Position numbers and translations under genes: made by a program
Shown: piece after piece, positions 9,718 to 18,376 of the stretch
Numbering within the stretch: the first letter of the stretch is position 1
How the letters are laid out: each line of letters begins with the position of its first letter
NCBI RefSeq assembly: GCF_004329815.1
Contig: NZ_SJPE01000001.1
Span: 363,733 to 427,732 of the forward strand
Source of the DNA: Flavobacterium silvisoli
GTDB lineage: Bacteria; Bacteroidota; Bacteroidia; Flavobacteriales; Flavobacteriaceae
DNA length: 64,000 nucleotides
Direction of reading: 5' to 3'
Notes under the pieces: generated by a model
Seen by the model: only the letters and a program-made list of their open reading frames with translations
The model's database searches: none
Told to the model about the DNA's origin: nothing

Positions 9718-9730
9718 TAAAAGAGAGAAT

Positions 9731-9880
9731 TTAGTAAGGCGTAAAACTAGTAATAAAATCTATATCTTCATGTTTTAAACCTTTCAACCAATTTTTATTT
9801 GTCAAATGAAAAAGAAAATAGGCCGAACTCATGCCAAGATAAGGAAACGCCAAACTTTTTAAGCCAATGTCGGTATCAAG
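9731..9880 (-). pseudogene. short gene remnant upstream of wecB
   Basis: The minus strand is open for 49 codons between TGA (9881-9883) and TAA (9731-9733). The translation looks protein-like, with aromatic and hydrophobic residues (SLAFPYLGMSSAYFLFHLT, then NKNWLKGLKHEDIDFI). Only an internal ATG at 9832 is available, leaving 33 aa. Its position 13 bases ahead of the wecB ATG suggests the C-terminal end of a deleted operon gene. Family not recognised; a functional micro-ORF is possible but less likely. Confidence 0.4.
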
Positions 9881-9894
9881 TCAAATCAATTTAT

Positions 9895-9902
9895 TACGTT
9901 TG
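9895..9902 (+). promoter_or_regulatory. -7 element TAcgTTTG
   Basis: An exact TAnnTTTG match 37 bases before ATG 9940. It probably drives the four-gene plus-strand operon 9940-14704. Confidence 0.55.
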
Positions 9903-9939
9903 CAAAATTGACAGACCTATTAAACTGTAGTAAAACAGC

Positions 9940-11055
9940 ATGAAAATAGCCATACTAGGAACCCGTGGTGTCCCCAATTATTACGGAGGTTTTGAGCAGT
10001 TTGCCGAATTTTTTTCGGTGTATTTGGTGCAAAAAGGACACGAAGTGTATTGCTATAATTCGCACAACCATCCTTTTCAGGAAAAATCTTTTCACGGTGT
10101 AAACATCATTCATCAACACGATCCGGAATACAAGTTCGGTACTTTCGGTCAGTTTATTTATGATTACAATTGTATCATGGACTCGCGTCAAAGAGATTTT
10201 GATATAATCTTACAGCTGGGCTACACTAGTAATTCTATTTGGTTTTTTCTTTTACCCAAAAAGTCCATCATCATAACCAATATGGACGGATTGGAATGGA
10301 AGCGTACAAAATATTCAAAACCCGTACAACAGTTTTTAAAATTTGCTGAACGATTGGCTGCCATCAGTAGTGATTTCTTGGTTTCGGATTCGTTGGGGAT
10401 TAAAAAATTTCTCAAAGAAAAATATAAAAAAGACTCTACCTACATAGCTTACGGAGCCTATCCGTTCACCAATCCAAACGAAGCTATTCTCAAGGAATAC
10501 AATGTTGAAAAAGAGAACTACAACATGATTATGGCGCGTTTTGAGCCCGAAAATAATCTTGACATGGTTTTAGAGGGTGTGGCAATGAATGAAGACAAGA
10601 CCCCTATTTTAGTTATCGGAAAACATCACACCAAATATGGGGCTTATTTAAAAAATAAATTTAAAGACCACGAAAACATCCGTTTTATAGGTGGGTTATA
10701 CAATTTAGAACACCTGAACAATCTCAGGTACTATTCTAACTTGTATTTCCACGGACATTCGGTTGGGGGAACCAACCCTTCGCTTTTGGAAGCTATGGCT
10801 TCTAAAGCACTTGTTGTCGCTCATAATAATGATTTTAATAAAGGGATTTTAAAAGAGAACAGTTATTACTTTTCCAACCCTCAGGAGGTCAAAAATATTC
10901 TCAATACAATCAAAAAAAATGATAACTTGCAATTGGTTCAAAACAATTTTGACGCCATTGTCAATGAATTTAATTGGGGAAAAATAAATGGTGAATACTT
11001 ACAACTCTTTGAAGACTGTTTTTCAAAATCTGATAAAAGAAAACACAAGCAATAA
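9940..11055 (+). CDS. DUF1972-type GT4 glycosyltransferase
   Basis: A 371-aa protein opening with ILGTRGVPNYYGGFEQFAEF, the hallmark of the DUF1972/rhamnosyltransferase-like GT4 family. The rest is GT-B-like, with a donor-site segment GGTNPSLLEAMASK. It acts in the cytosol on a lipid-linked or nucleotide-sugar acceptor; the donor is not known from sequence. It is first in an operon with the O-antigen ligase-like gene, whose start overlaps this gene by 68 bases. Confidence 0.85.
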   Translation: MKIAILGTRGVPNYYGGFEQFAEFFSVYLVQKGHEVYCYNSHNHPFQEKSFHGVNIIHQHDPEYKFGTFGQFIYDYNCIMDSRQRDFDIILQLGYTSNSIWFFLLPKKSIIITNMDGLEWKRTKYSKPVQQFLKFAERLAAISSDFLVSDSLGIKKFLKEKYKKDSTYIAYGAYPFTNPNEAILKEYNVEKENYNMIMARFEPENNLDMVLEGVAMNEDKTPILVIGKHHTKYGAYLKNKFKDHENIRFIGGLYNLEHLNNLRYYSNLYFHGHSVGGTNPSLLEAMASKALVVAHNNDFNKGILKENSYYFSNPQEVKNILNTIKKNDNLQLVQNNFDAIVNEFNWGKINGEYLQLFEDCFSKSDKRKHKQ

Positions 11056-12340
11056 CGCTTTTATCCCAACACTTTTACTCTTAGTCACCATTCCGTTGAG
11101 CTATGCGGTTAACAATATTGCTTTGGGGATATTCACGGTTGTATCCTTGGTTATTCTGAAAAAAAACAAGGTAATGTTTCAGAGCAATTTAATCCTTCCT
11201 ATGCTGCTTTACATGTTGATGGTGGTTTCCTATTTTTGGTCAATAGACAAGGGAAGTACCTTATCTGCATTATCAAAAGAAGCGCCATTGTTTTTAATTC
11301 CGCTGGCTTTTTTGTTCTTTACAGGATTTTCAAAAGACCAAAAGAAGAAAATGTTAATGTATTACAGTTATGCCATTGTTTTATTGGTGCTGTATTATTC
11401 CGTTCGGGCTTTGGTCAGATATGCTTTGTTTCATGATTCCAGAGTTTTTTTCTACCACGGTCAAAACGAGGATGATTACGGTTTAGTCCCTAAATTGTTG
11501 AACGCCATACACGTTTCGGTTTTTGTTGCTGTAGCCTTTTTTTATTTTATTACCAAAGGCGTAAAGTCAAAAGTTGATACTGCAATAGCCGTTTTGTTGT
11601 TCGGATTTTTACTGTTGCTTTCATCCAAAAACATTATACTCGTCGTATTGTTATTGGTGCTGGTTTATGTTTTCTTTTTTTCAAAGACCGCTCACAAATT
11701 ACGATTGAGAAACCTGATTCTTTTTGGCCTGCTTATACTAATCATTTTTTCAACAGGAAGAATCAAACACCGCTTTCAGGTAGAATTTCAAACCAATACA
11801 GACAAAAGTCTGAGTGCTAATGTAATTGAAGGTGTACCGCCGGGAGTTCATTATGTGAGTTTAAAAGAAGCCTGGACTAATCCAGTTTTTTCGCCCAACG
11901 ATTATTTTTCCGGAACGGCATTTCGGGTCTATCAATCGAGAATTTTTCTTGAATTGATTAAAGAAAACAATGCGTTCTTTAACGGTTTCGGATTAAATGC
12001 CTCAATGCCAAAAATTAAAGAGAAAGCAGTTCAATACGATTTGTATATGGGAGATGATAATCACGAGGGATATCAATCGAAGAATTTCCACAATCAGTAC
12101 GTTCAGAATTTTGCAGAACTCGGTGTTTTCGGATTTATTTTATTAGTAATAATGCTGATTATTAATGTTAAAAACGCCTACAAATCGAAAGATTTTGTTC
12201 ATTTTGCTTTCGCAATTCTAATGATAAGTTTATTTTTGACCGAATCTTTTTTGTGGAGACAGCGCGGTGTGGTTTTTTTCACCTTGATGTACTGTCTTTT
12301 TAATTCGCGAATTCCTGCTAAAGATTCCAAAGTAGAATAA
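10988..12340 (+). CDS. O-antigen ligase/polymerase family protein
   Basis: A 450-aa membrane protein with about 11-12 helices. The motif NFHNQYVQNFAELGVFGF is the Wzy_C/WaaL hallmark (H-N-x(7)-E-x-G). Members either ligate polymer to lipid A core or polymerise repeats in the periplasm. Together with the gene at 6177 it gives two such proteins in one locus, so one may be the polymerase and the other the ligase. The ATG at 10988 lies inside the previous gene; no nearer downstream ATG exists before the first membrane helix. Confidence 0.82.
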   Translation: MVNTYNSLKTVFQNLIKENTSNNAFIPTLLLLVTIPLSYAVNNIALGIFTVVSLVILKKNKVMFQSNLILPMLLYMLMVVSYFWSIDKGSTLSALSKEAPLFLIPLAFLFFTGFSKDQKKKMLMYYSYAIVLLVLYYSVRALVRYALFHDSRVFFYHGQNEDDYGLVPKLLNAIHVSVFVAVAFFYFITKGVKSKVDTAIAVLLFGFLLLLSSKNIILVVLLLVLVYVFFFSKTAHKLRLRNLILFGLLILIIFSTGRIKHRFQVEFQTNTDKSLSANVIEGVPPGVHYVSLKEAWTNPVFSPNDYFSGTAFRVYQSRIFLELIKENNAFFNGFGLNASMPKIKEKAVQYDLYMGDDNHEGYQSKNFHNQYVQNFAELGVFGFILLVIMLIINVKNAYKSKDFVHFAFAILMISLFLTESFLWRQRGVVFFTLMYCLFNSRIPAKDSKVE

Positions 12341-12346
12341 AAAAAT

Positions 12347-13330
12347 ATGAAAAGAATATTAATTACGGGTGCTGCGGGTTTTTTGGGCTCGCACCTATGT
12401 GATCGTTTTATAGCCGAAGGTTATTTTGTCATAGGGATGGATAACTTGATTACAGGAGATTTAAAAAATATCGAACACCTGTTTAAAGATAAAAATTTTG
12501 AGTTCTACCACCACGATGTGACCAAGTTTGTTCATGTACCCGGAAAATTAGATTATATTCTTCATTTTGCATCTCCTGCCAGTCCGATTGATTATTTAAA
12601 AATACCCATCCAGACCCTGAAAGTAGGCTCTTTGGGAACACATAACCTTTTGGGCTTGGCCCGAGTTAAAAAAGCCAGAATTCTGATTGCATCTACTTCT
12701 GAAGTATACGGCGATCCCCTGATACACCCGCAAACAGAAGATTACTACGGAAACGTAAATACGATAGGGCCCAGAGGCGTTTATGACGAAGCTAAACGTT
12801 TTCAGGAATCCATCACAATGGCTTATCACACATTTCACGGCGTAGAAACCAGAATCGTGAGGATATTCAATACCTACGGACCAAGAATGCGACTCAATGA
12901 CGGGCGTGTTATTCCGGCTTTTATCGGCCAGGCTTTACGAGGGGAAGATTTGACTATTTTTGGAGATGGAAGTCAAACCCGATCATTCTGTTACGTGACC
13001 GATCAGGTAGAAGGAATATTCAGATTACTGCATTCTGATTATGTTTACCCTGTAAATATTGGGAATCCTGATGAAATCACCATTAAAGATTTTGCAGATG
13101 AAATTATAAAACTAACCGGAACCAATCAGAAAGTAGTCTACCATCCGCTGCCGGTTAATGACCCGTTACAACGCCAACCGGACATCACCAAAGCCAAAGA
13201 AATTTTAGGATGGAGCGCCAAAGTTTCCAGAGCGGAAGGTATGAAACTCACCTATGATTATTTCAAATCGTTAACCTCCGAGGAACTTTTAAAAGAAGAA
13301 CACAAAGACTTTAAAGGATATATCCACTAG
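12347..13330 (+). CDS. UDP-glucuronate decarboxylase (UDP-xylose synthase)
   Basis: A 327-aa extended SDR protein: NAD-binding GAAGFLG at residues 8-14, SEVYGDP near 118, and a catalytic Y146-x3-K150 in [11 protein letters not shown]. The [10 protein letters not shown] segment and NTYGPRM are typical of UXS-type enzymes rather than GalE. It converts UDP-glucuronate to UDP-xylose or the 4-keto intermediate. No UDP-glucose dehydrogenase is in the window. Gaps to both neighbours are 6 bases, so cotranscription is likely. Confidence 0.85.
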   Translation: MKRILITGAAGFLGSHLCDRFIAEGYFVIGMDNLITGDLKNIEHLFKDKNFEFYHHDVTKFVHVPGKLDYILHFASPASPIDYLKIPIQTLKVGSLGTHNLLGLARVKKARILIASTSEVYGDPLIHPQTEDYYGNVNTIGPRGVYDEAKRFQESITMAYHTFHGVETRIVRIFNTYGPRMRLNDGRVIPAFIGQALRGEDLTIFGDGSQTRSFCYVTDQVEGIFRLLHSDYVYPVNIGNPDEITIKDFADEIIKLTGTNQKVVYHPLPVNDPLQRQPDITKAKEILGWSAKVSRAEGMKLTYDYFKSLTSEELLKEEHKDFKGYIH

Positions 13331-13336
13331 TATTGC

Positions 13337-14704
13337 ATGGTTTCACAACAAACAGGAAGGTACTCAAAATATATTAGACCCATCAGTGTCCTATTTGATC
13401 TGATGGTCATAACGGGGTTAAGTTTATACTTCTTCAGAGAATTAAAACTTAATCAGTTCTATTATTTGGTATATCAATCATTAACCTGGGTTGTCATAGC
13501 CATAATTGTAAAATACTACGAAGTTTTCCGATTTACAACACCGGTAGAAATCATTACTAAACTGGTCAAACAATTCAGTATTTTTTTACTGATGGTTATT
13601 GCTTTTTTCCCTTTTGTCAAAACGGCCATATTCAGCGGAAAAGCGGTTGCTTTCTTCATTTCGATTAGTTTTACCGTTATTTTGGCATTTAAGTATTTCT
13701 TGTTTTTTTATTTAAAAAAGTACAGAATATCTACAGGGAGTAATTTCAGAAATGCGGTCATTATTGGCTATACTCCGGAAGCCATTCGATTGAAAGAGGT
13801 TTTTGAGAACAGAAGAGATTACGGGTATCGGTTCTATGGTTATTTTTCGGATAAAAAACAAAATCCGGAGATTTTGGGCAAAGTAGAAGAACTCAAAAAA
13901 TATGTGATAGAAAACAAAATCGATGAGATATATTGTTCTTTAAACGAAATCTCCAATGAAAAGCTAAAAGACTTGGTCGAGTTTGCCGATGAAAATAAAA
14001 AAACAATAAAATTCATACCGGATACCAAAGAGATTTTTTCTAAAAATTTGAAAATAGATTACTACGAATTGTTTCCGGTTTTATCTCTGCAAAAAACGCA
14101 ATTACACAATCCTTTTATCAAAGGAGTTAAACGTGTTTTTGATGTTTTATTTTCATTGCTGGTTATCATATTTGTCTTGTCTTGGTTGATTCCTATTTTG
14201 GCGGTTCTCATTAAATTAGAATCTAAGGGGCCGGTTTTTTTCAAACAAGGCAGACCTGGTTTGGATGAAAAAGAGTTTTTTTGTTACAAATTCCGATCGA
14301 TGCAAGTCAATGGGAATACCGAAAAGGAAGCTTCTAAAAATGATCCCAGAGTTACTAAAATGGGTAAATTTATGCGTAAAACCAGCATAGATGAGTTGCC
14401 GCAATTTTTCAATGTCTTGTTCGGAGATATGTCAGTAGTAGGACCAAGACCACACTTGTGGTCCCAAAATAAAGCCTATGCCAGCCGAATTAAGAAGTAC
14501 ATGGTGCGTCATTACGTAAAGCCCGGTGTAACCGGTTTGGCTCAGGTAAAAGGGTTCAGAGGAGAAATAGAAACTGATGAAGACATGATTAACCGCATCA
14601 AGTTTGATGTGTTTTACATCGAAAATTGGTCATTAATCATGGATATCAAAATTATAGTTCAAACGGTGATTAACATTTTTAAAGGCGAAGAAAAAGCCTA
14701 TTAG
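13337..14704 (+). CDS. WcaJ-type undecaprenyl-phosphate sugar-phosphate transferase
   Basis: A 455-aa protein. Four N-terminal membrane helices are followed by a Rossmann-like CoA-binding-type domain (VIIGYTPEAIRL). The C-terminal bacterial sugar transferase domain has KRVFDVLFS, FRSM, the catalytic SIDELPQ and VVGPRP. It loads the first sugar-1-phosphate onto undecaprenyl phosphate and so starts the repeat unit. It is the last gene of the plus operon; its final 4 bases overlap the convergent glycosyltransferase. Confidence 0.92.
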   Translation: MVSQQTGRYSKYIRPISVLFDLMVITGLSLYFFRELKLNQFYYLVYQSLTWVVIAIIVKYYEVFRFTTPVEIITKLVKQFSIFLLMVIAFFPFVKTAIFSGKAVAFFISISFTVILAFKYFLFFYLKKYRISTGSNFRNAVIIGYTPEAIRLKEVFENRRDYGYRFYGYFSDKKQNPEILGKVEELKKYVIENKIDEIYCSLNEISNEKLKDLVEFADENKKTIKFIPDTKEIFSKNLKIDYYELFPVLSLQKTQLHNPFIKGVKRVFDVLFSLLVIIFVLSWLIPILAVLIKLESKGPVFFKQGRPGLDEKEFFCYKFRSMQVNGNTEKEASKNDPRVTKMGKFMRKTSIDELPQFFNVLFGDMSVVGPRPHLWSQNKAYASRIKKYMVRHYVKPGVTGLAQVKGFRGEIETDEDMINRIKFDVFYIENWSLIMDIKIIVQTVINIFKGEEKAY

Positions 14705-15885
14705 AAGACACCAAGCGCTATGAGTTCATTCATTTGATTGTCCAGATTGAATGCTCCCTGGGCTTCCGTAAAAATCCTCCTTTTTATTTGATGAATCTCT
14801 CCTTTGGTTAGCCCCGAAATCAAACTCAGTTTTTGATTTAGGTCATGGTAATCCTCAACTGCTGCCACCCAACCCAATTGGTGCTCATGTACAATAGTTT
14901 CTCCTTCACCACCGCCAAAATACAGTATAGGGAAGCCAAAAGCAGCATACTCAAAAATTTTAGAAGGAACAGAGCCGTATATACGGGTTTTTAAAGGAAC
15001 AATCGCAACATCAAAACTCTGTAGTTTTTTGTGTAATGTCTTTCGGTCCATCATGCCATGGAAAATTATCTTTTGTTCTTTTTGAGTTGAAATGAAGTGT
15101 TCTATTTCGTTTTTTTCAGCCCCGTCACCAAACAGATGCAACTCTATATTTAAATCCTTTAAATTGATATTTTGACACATTTCTAAAACTCCCTGAGCAA
15201 TGCCCAGTAAACCGGCATAAAATAGTTTTACAGGTTGATTTTCGTTTGTCTTTAAGTCCATTTTTTCCGTCCCGTGATCGGGAAAATTTCGGTATAAAAA
15301 GCATTTTTTTTCCGGGAAAAAGTCTTGAATGTGAGTGATGATTTCGTGGGATTGTCCCAAGATTATGCTGGCATTTTTATAGATAAACCGTTCTAAAATC
15401 AGCGAACATTTATGTGAAAATGATCCCTTTTTCAACGCGCCCAATTCAATGGCAGCTAATGGCCATAAATCTGAAACATTGAGAGTTATTTTTTTATTTT
15501 TCAGAGAAAGAACTAAAACGGAAATGAATGAAAGTAAGAGTGGGGGAGATTGTACCACAACTTTTTTCGGGGTCTTTTTAAATAGCAAATAAAAAAACAA
15601 ACCCAGTGAAAAAGATAAAACAGAAACAATTCGAATGACTAAATTCTTGCTGACACTCGGATAAATCCAAAGTCTTTTTACAGTGATGTTGTCACGCTTT
15701 TCGGTTACAGAAAACTTTCCTTTGTACTCCGGAAACAAGACTCCTTTGGGATAATTTCCCAACGGACAAACCACCGTAACCTTATAGTTATTCTGCTGCA
15801 GTTTCAACGCCAATTGTTCAATTCTGTTGGCGGCAGCCCCTTGTTCGGGAGGATAATAGTTAGATACTATAAGAATGTCTTCCAT
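14701..15885 (-). CDS. WbuB-like GT4 glycosyltransferase
   Basis: A 394-aa GT-B protein opening ILIVSNYYPPEQGAAANRIEQLA, the pattern of WbuB/fucosamine-type GT4 transferases. A later segment VPLKTRIYGSVPSKIFEYAAFG holds the donor-site glutamate. It probably adds the second sugar of the repeat unit. It is last in a minus operon (PaaK-like, epimerase, this gene) with gaps of 4-7 bases. Confidence 0.88.
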   Translation of the reverse strand: MEDILIVSNYYPPEQGAAANRIEQLALKLQQNNYKVTVVCPLGNYPKGVLFPEYKGKFSVTEKRDNITVKRLWIYPSVSKNLVIRIVSVLSFSLGLFFYLLFKKTPKKVVVQSPPLLLSFISVLVLSLKNKKITLNVSDLWPLAAIELGALKKGSFSHKCSLILERFIYKNASIILGQSHEIITHIQDFFPEKKCFLYRNFPDHGTEKMDLKTNENQPVKLFYAGLLGIAQGVLEMCQNINLKDLNIELHLFGDGAEKNEIEHFISTQKEQKIIFHGMMDRKTLHKKLQSFDVAIVPLKTRIYGSVPSKIFEYAAFGFPILYFGGGEGETIVHEHQLGWVAAVEDYHDLNQKLSLISGLTKGEIHQIKRRIFTEAQGAFNLDNQMNELIALGVF

Positions 15886-15892
15886 ATACCTG

Positions 15893-16996
15893 TTATTTCA
15901 GCTGTTGTTGGAAAGTGTTGAGCAAAATCCCAATGATGCGTTCCGAGGCTTTTCCGTCCCATAGTTCGGGGATTCCGGCTTTTTTTGAACCATTTTTTAT
16001 GAAGTCACCAAAAACTTTTTCCAGATTTTCAACCGTAGTTCCCACCAAAGTATTGGTGCCAATGGTTTGCGTTTCGGGTCTTTCCGTATTGTTTCGCATG
16101 GTAAAACATGGAATTCCCAATACGGTAGTCTCTTCCGAAATTCCGCCACTATCCGTAATCACCGCCAAACTGTTTTTAACCAAAAACATAAAGTTCAGAT
16201 ATCCTTGCGGTTCTGTAAAAAGAATGTTTTCGGTATGCAGTTGTTGTTGTCCTAAAATAGCTTTTGTTCTGGGGTGAATCGGAAAAATAATTTTTTTCCC
16301 GGCAGCCAGTTTATCAATGCCTTCCAGAAGTCGTATGAGAGATTGTTCTTCGTCCACATTAGCCGGACGATGCAGGGTGAGTACAATATAGTCGTTGGCC
16401 GACAATTGAAAATCGTCCCAAAATGCAGGGGGAGCTATTCTGCTCAAATTTTGATATAAAGTATCAATCATTACATTCCCGACAAAATGAATGTTGTTTG
16501 GATTAGCCCCGTGATGCAACAAATTTTCTGAGGCAGTTGTTGAGGTGGTAAAAAAATAATCGGTGATACTATCAGTTACAATCCGGTTGATTTCTTCCGG
16601 CATAGTCATATCGCCCGAACGAATGCCCGCTTCAACATGAGCTACTTTGATATTCATTTTTTTGGCCACAATAGCACATGCCATAGTTGAATTAACATCG
16701 CCAACAACCAACACCAAATCACAGGGGTTTTCGAGCAACTCTTGCTCAAACGCAACCATGATTGCAGCTGTTTGTACGGATTGTGAGCCACTTTTTACTT
16801 CCAGATTCGCATCGGGCAAAGGAATGTTCAGCTCTTCAAAAAAAGTATCGCTGAGATTTTTATCATAATGCTGTCCGGTGTGTACCAAACGATAAGAGAT
16901 GTTTGCACCCTCTTGTTGCTTTTCTTCAATCGCTCTGATGATGGGTGCGATTTTAATAAAATTGGGTCTGGCGCCTGCGACTATCGTAATTTTCAT
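15893..16996 (-). CDS. UDP-GlcNAc 2-epimerase family protein (second, divergent copy)
   Basis: A 367-aa member of the non-hydrolysing epimerase family. Its signature differs from the copy at 8602: VAGARPNFIKIAPI, HTGQHYDKNLSDTFFEELNIP and a GSQSVQTA segment. It keeps GDVNSTMACAIVA, HVEAGIRSGDMTMPEEINR and ITDSGGISEE. This subtype often sits in capsule clusters and may act on UDP-GlcNAc or a modified derivative; the substrate is not settled by sequence. Confidence 0.85.
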   Translation of the reverse strand: MKITIVAGARPNFIKIAPIIRAIEEKQQEGANISYRLVHTGQHYDKNLSDTFFEELNIPLPDANLEVKSGSQSVQTAAIMVAFEQELLENPCDLVLVVGDVNSTMACAIVAKKMNIKVAHVEAGIRSGDMTMPEEINRIVTDSITDYFFTTSTTASENLLHHGANPNNIHFVGNVMIDTLYQNLSRIAPPAFWDDFQLSANDYIVLTLHRPANVDEEQSLIRLLEGIDKLAAGKKIIFPIHPRTKAILGQQQLHTENILFTEPQGYLNFMFLVKNSLAVITDSGGISEETTVLGIPCFTMRNNTERPETQTIGTNTLVGTTVENLEKVFGDFIKNGSKKAGIPELWDGKASERIIGILLNTFQQQLK

Positions 16997-17000
16997 GCGA

Positions 17001-18314
17001 TTATTTTAGTAGGGAAACAAACTGTTTTAATTTTCCGCTTTTGGTTCGTTCGAGTTTTTCTTTTCGGATGAACGTAAAAGTTAAACCGGGTTCCAAATAA
17101 GAGGTGATGGCTTTTTCTATGTTCTGAATTTGAGTTGAAGTCAGTTCAAGCTGACTTACATATTCAATTTCAAAAGTATCGATTTTGGTTTGTTTGACCA
17201 CAAATTCTTTTACGTTTCCGTCATCTTGTATAATGCTTTTGGTGACATAATAAAAGGTTAGTCCCGGCGATTTTTTTCCGCTGGGTAAAAGAGCCACGTC
17301 ATTAGTTCTGCCGATGAGCTTTTTAAGTATGGGTTTTTTAATAGTACTTTTTTCGTCCAAAACACCTATGTCGCCAATATCATAGCGGATAAAAGGATGG
17401 GCCTTGTTGTATAATGAAGTAATTACTATTCTTCCTTCCTTTCCATAAGGAAGCGCATTATTTTGATTGTCTAAAATTTCCACAAATAGTGTTTCGGAGT
17501 TAATTTGCCAATCGCCATCAGGATTTTGAAAGGCTATTAAATCCAGCTCTGAAGCACCATATTCGTTGATTACCGGTACGCCAAATTGTTTTTCGAGTAA
17601 TTTTTTATCATCTTCAAAAAGCATTTCCGAGGTCACTACACAACATTTTAATGTAGGACAAACGGTTTTTAACAAGATATTTTTTTGTTCCAAAAATTTA
17701 GCAAATAACACAATCGAACTGGTATAACCATTGATGTAATCAAATTTTTTGTGTTTGAATTTCAACAGTATTTTTTCCAAAAAAGCATCTGATAAATCAA
17801 AAATTGAAAACCTGTAGCGATGGGATAAAAAGTCCTTAATTCGTTCTTTGAGATTACTTGTGAAATCCAGAGGAATACCATAAAAACGCGCTTGTAATGA
17901 GCTGTTAAAGTTGATGTCAAACCAGCCGAATCGGTTAATAATGTTGGCCCAAGTCAGTGCGTGACAGTATTTATCTTTGGCAAACACAAACGGATCGCCA
18001 CTGGATCCTGATGTTTTGTTGACATAAACATCATTTAAAGTATATCCGTTTGAAAGCCTTTGATTCAAAGGTTTTTGAAAGTCTTTTTTGGTCATAACCG
18101 GTAATGATTCCCAGAGGGAAAAGGAATTATTGCTTACCAGTTCGGCATAGAATACATTGTTTTTTAGATGATAGTCTACAATCTCATTTCTCCGGTTTGT
18201 CACATAATTTTCATAGTCAGATGCGGACAAAGATTGAATTCGCTTCAATTCAGCAGAGGCTTCATCCATAGGAAAACCATTTAATCTAAGCGATAAATCG
18301 AAAATATTGAGCAT
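17001..18314 (-). CDS. PaaK/CapK-like adenylate-forming enzyme
   Basis: About 437 aa from ATG 18314; a TTG at 18326 gives a slightly longer frame and is less likely. It carries an ATP-binding loop (KTSGSSGDPF), an ANL-type INEYGASE motif and FIRYDIGDIG. These match phenylacetate-CoA ligase-like proteins, including the CapK group found in polysaccharide loci. It would activate a carboxylate by adenylation, but no CoA-pathway genes or acyl carrier gene are beside it. It is first in the minus operon, only 4 bases before the epimerase. Confidence 0.82.
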   Translation of the reverse strand: MLNIFDLSLRLNGFPMDEASAELKRIQSLSASDYENYVTNRRNEIVDYHLKNNVFYAELVSNNSFSLWESLPVMTKKDFQKPLNQRLSNGYTLNDVYVNKTSGSSGDPFVFAKDKYCHALTWANIINRFGWFDINFNSSLQARFYGIPLDFTSNLKERIKDFLSHRYRFSIFDLSDAFLEKILLKFKHKKFDYINGYTSSIVLFAKFLEQKNILLKTVCPTLKCCVVTSEMLFEDDKKLLEKQFGVPVINEYGASELDLIAFQNPDGDWQINSETLFVEILDNQNNALPYGKEGRIVITSLYNKAHPFIRYDIGDIGVLDEKSTIKKPILKKLIGRTNDVALLPSGKKSPGLTFYYVTKSIIQDDGNVKEFVVKQTKIDTFEIEYVSQLELTSTQIQNIEKAITSYLEPGLTFTFIRKEKLERTKSGKLKQFVSLLK

Positions 18315-18331
18315 GTATACAAACAATAAAA

Positions 18332-18355
18332 AAGGGCTAACAATTGTCAGCCCTT
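18332..18355 (-). terminator. intrinsic terminator of the T9SS-sorted protein gene
   Basis: A near-perfect inverted repeat around GGGCT/AGCCC (13-bp arms with one mismatch). On the minus strand it runs into a T-rich tract (18331-18326). It separates the T9SS gene from the polysaccharide operon. Confidence 0.8.
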
Positions 18356-18376
18356 AAAAATACTATTTATTCAGTA

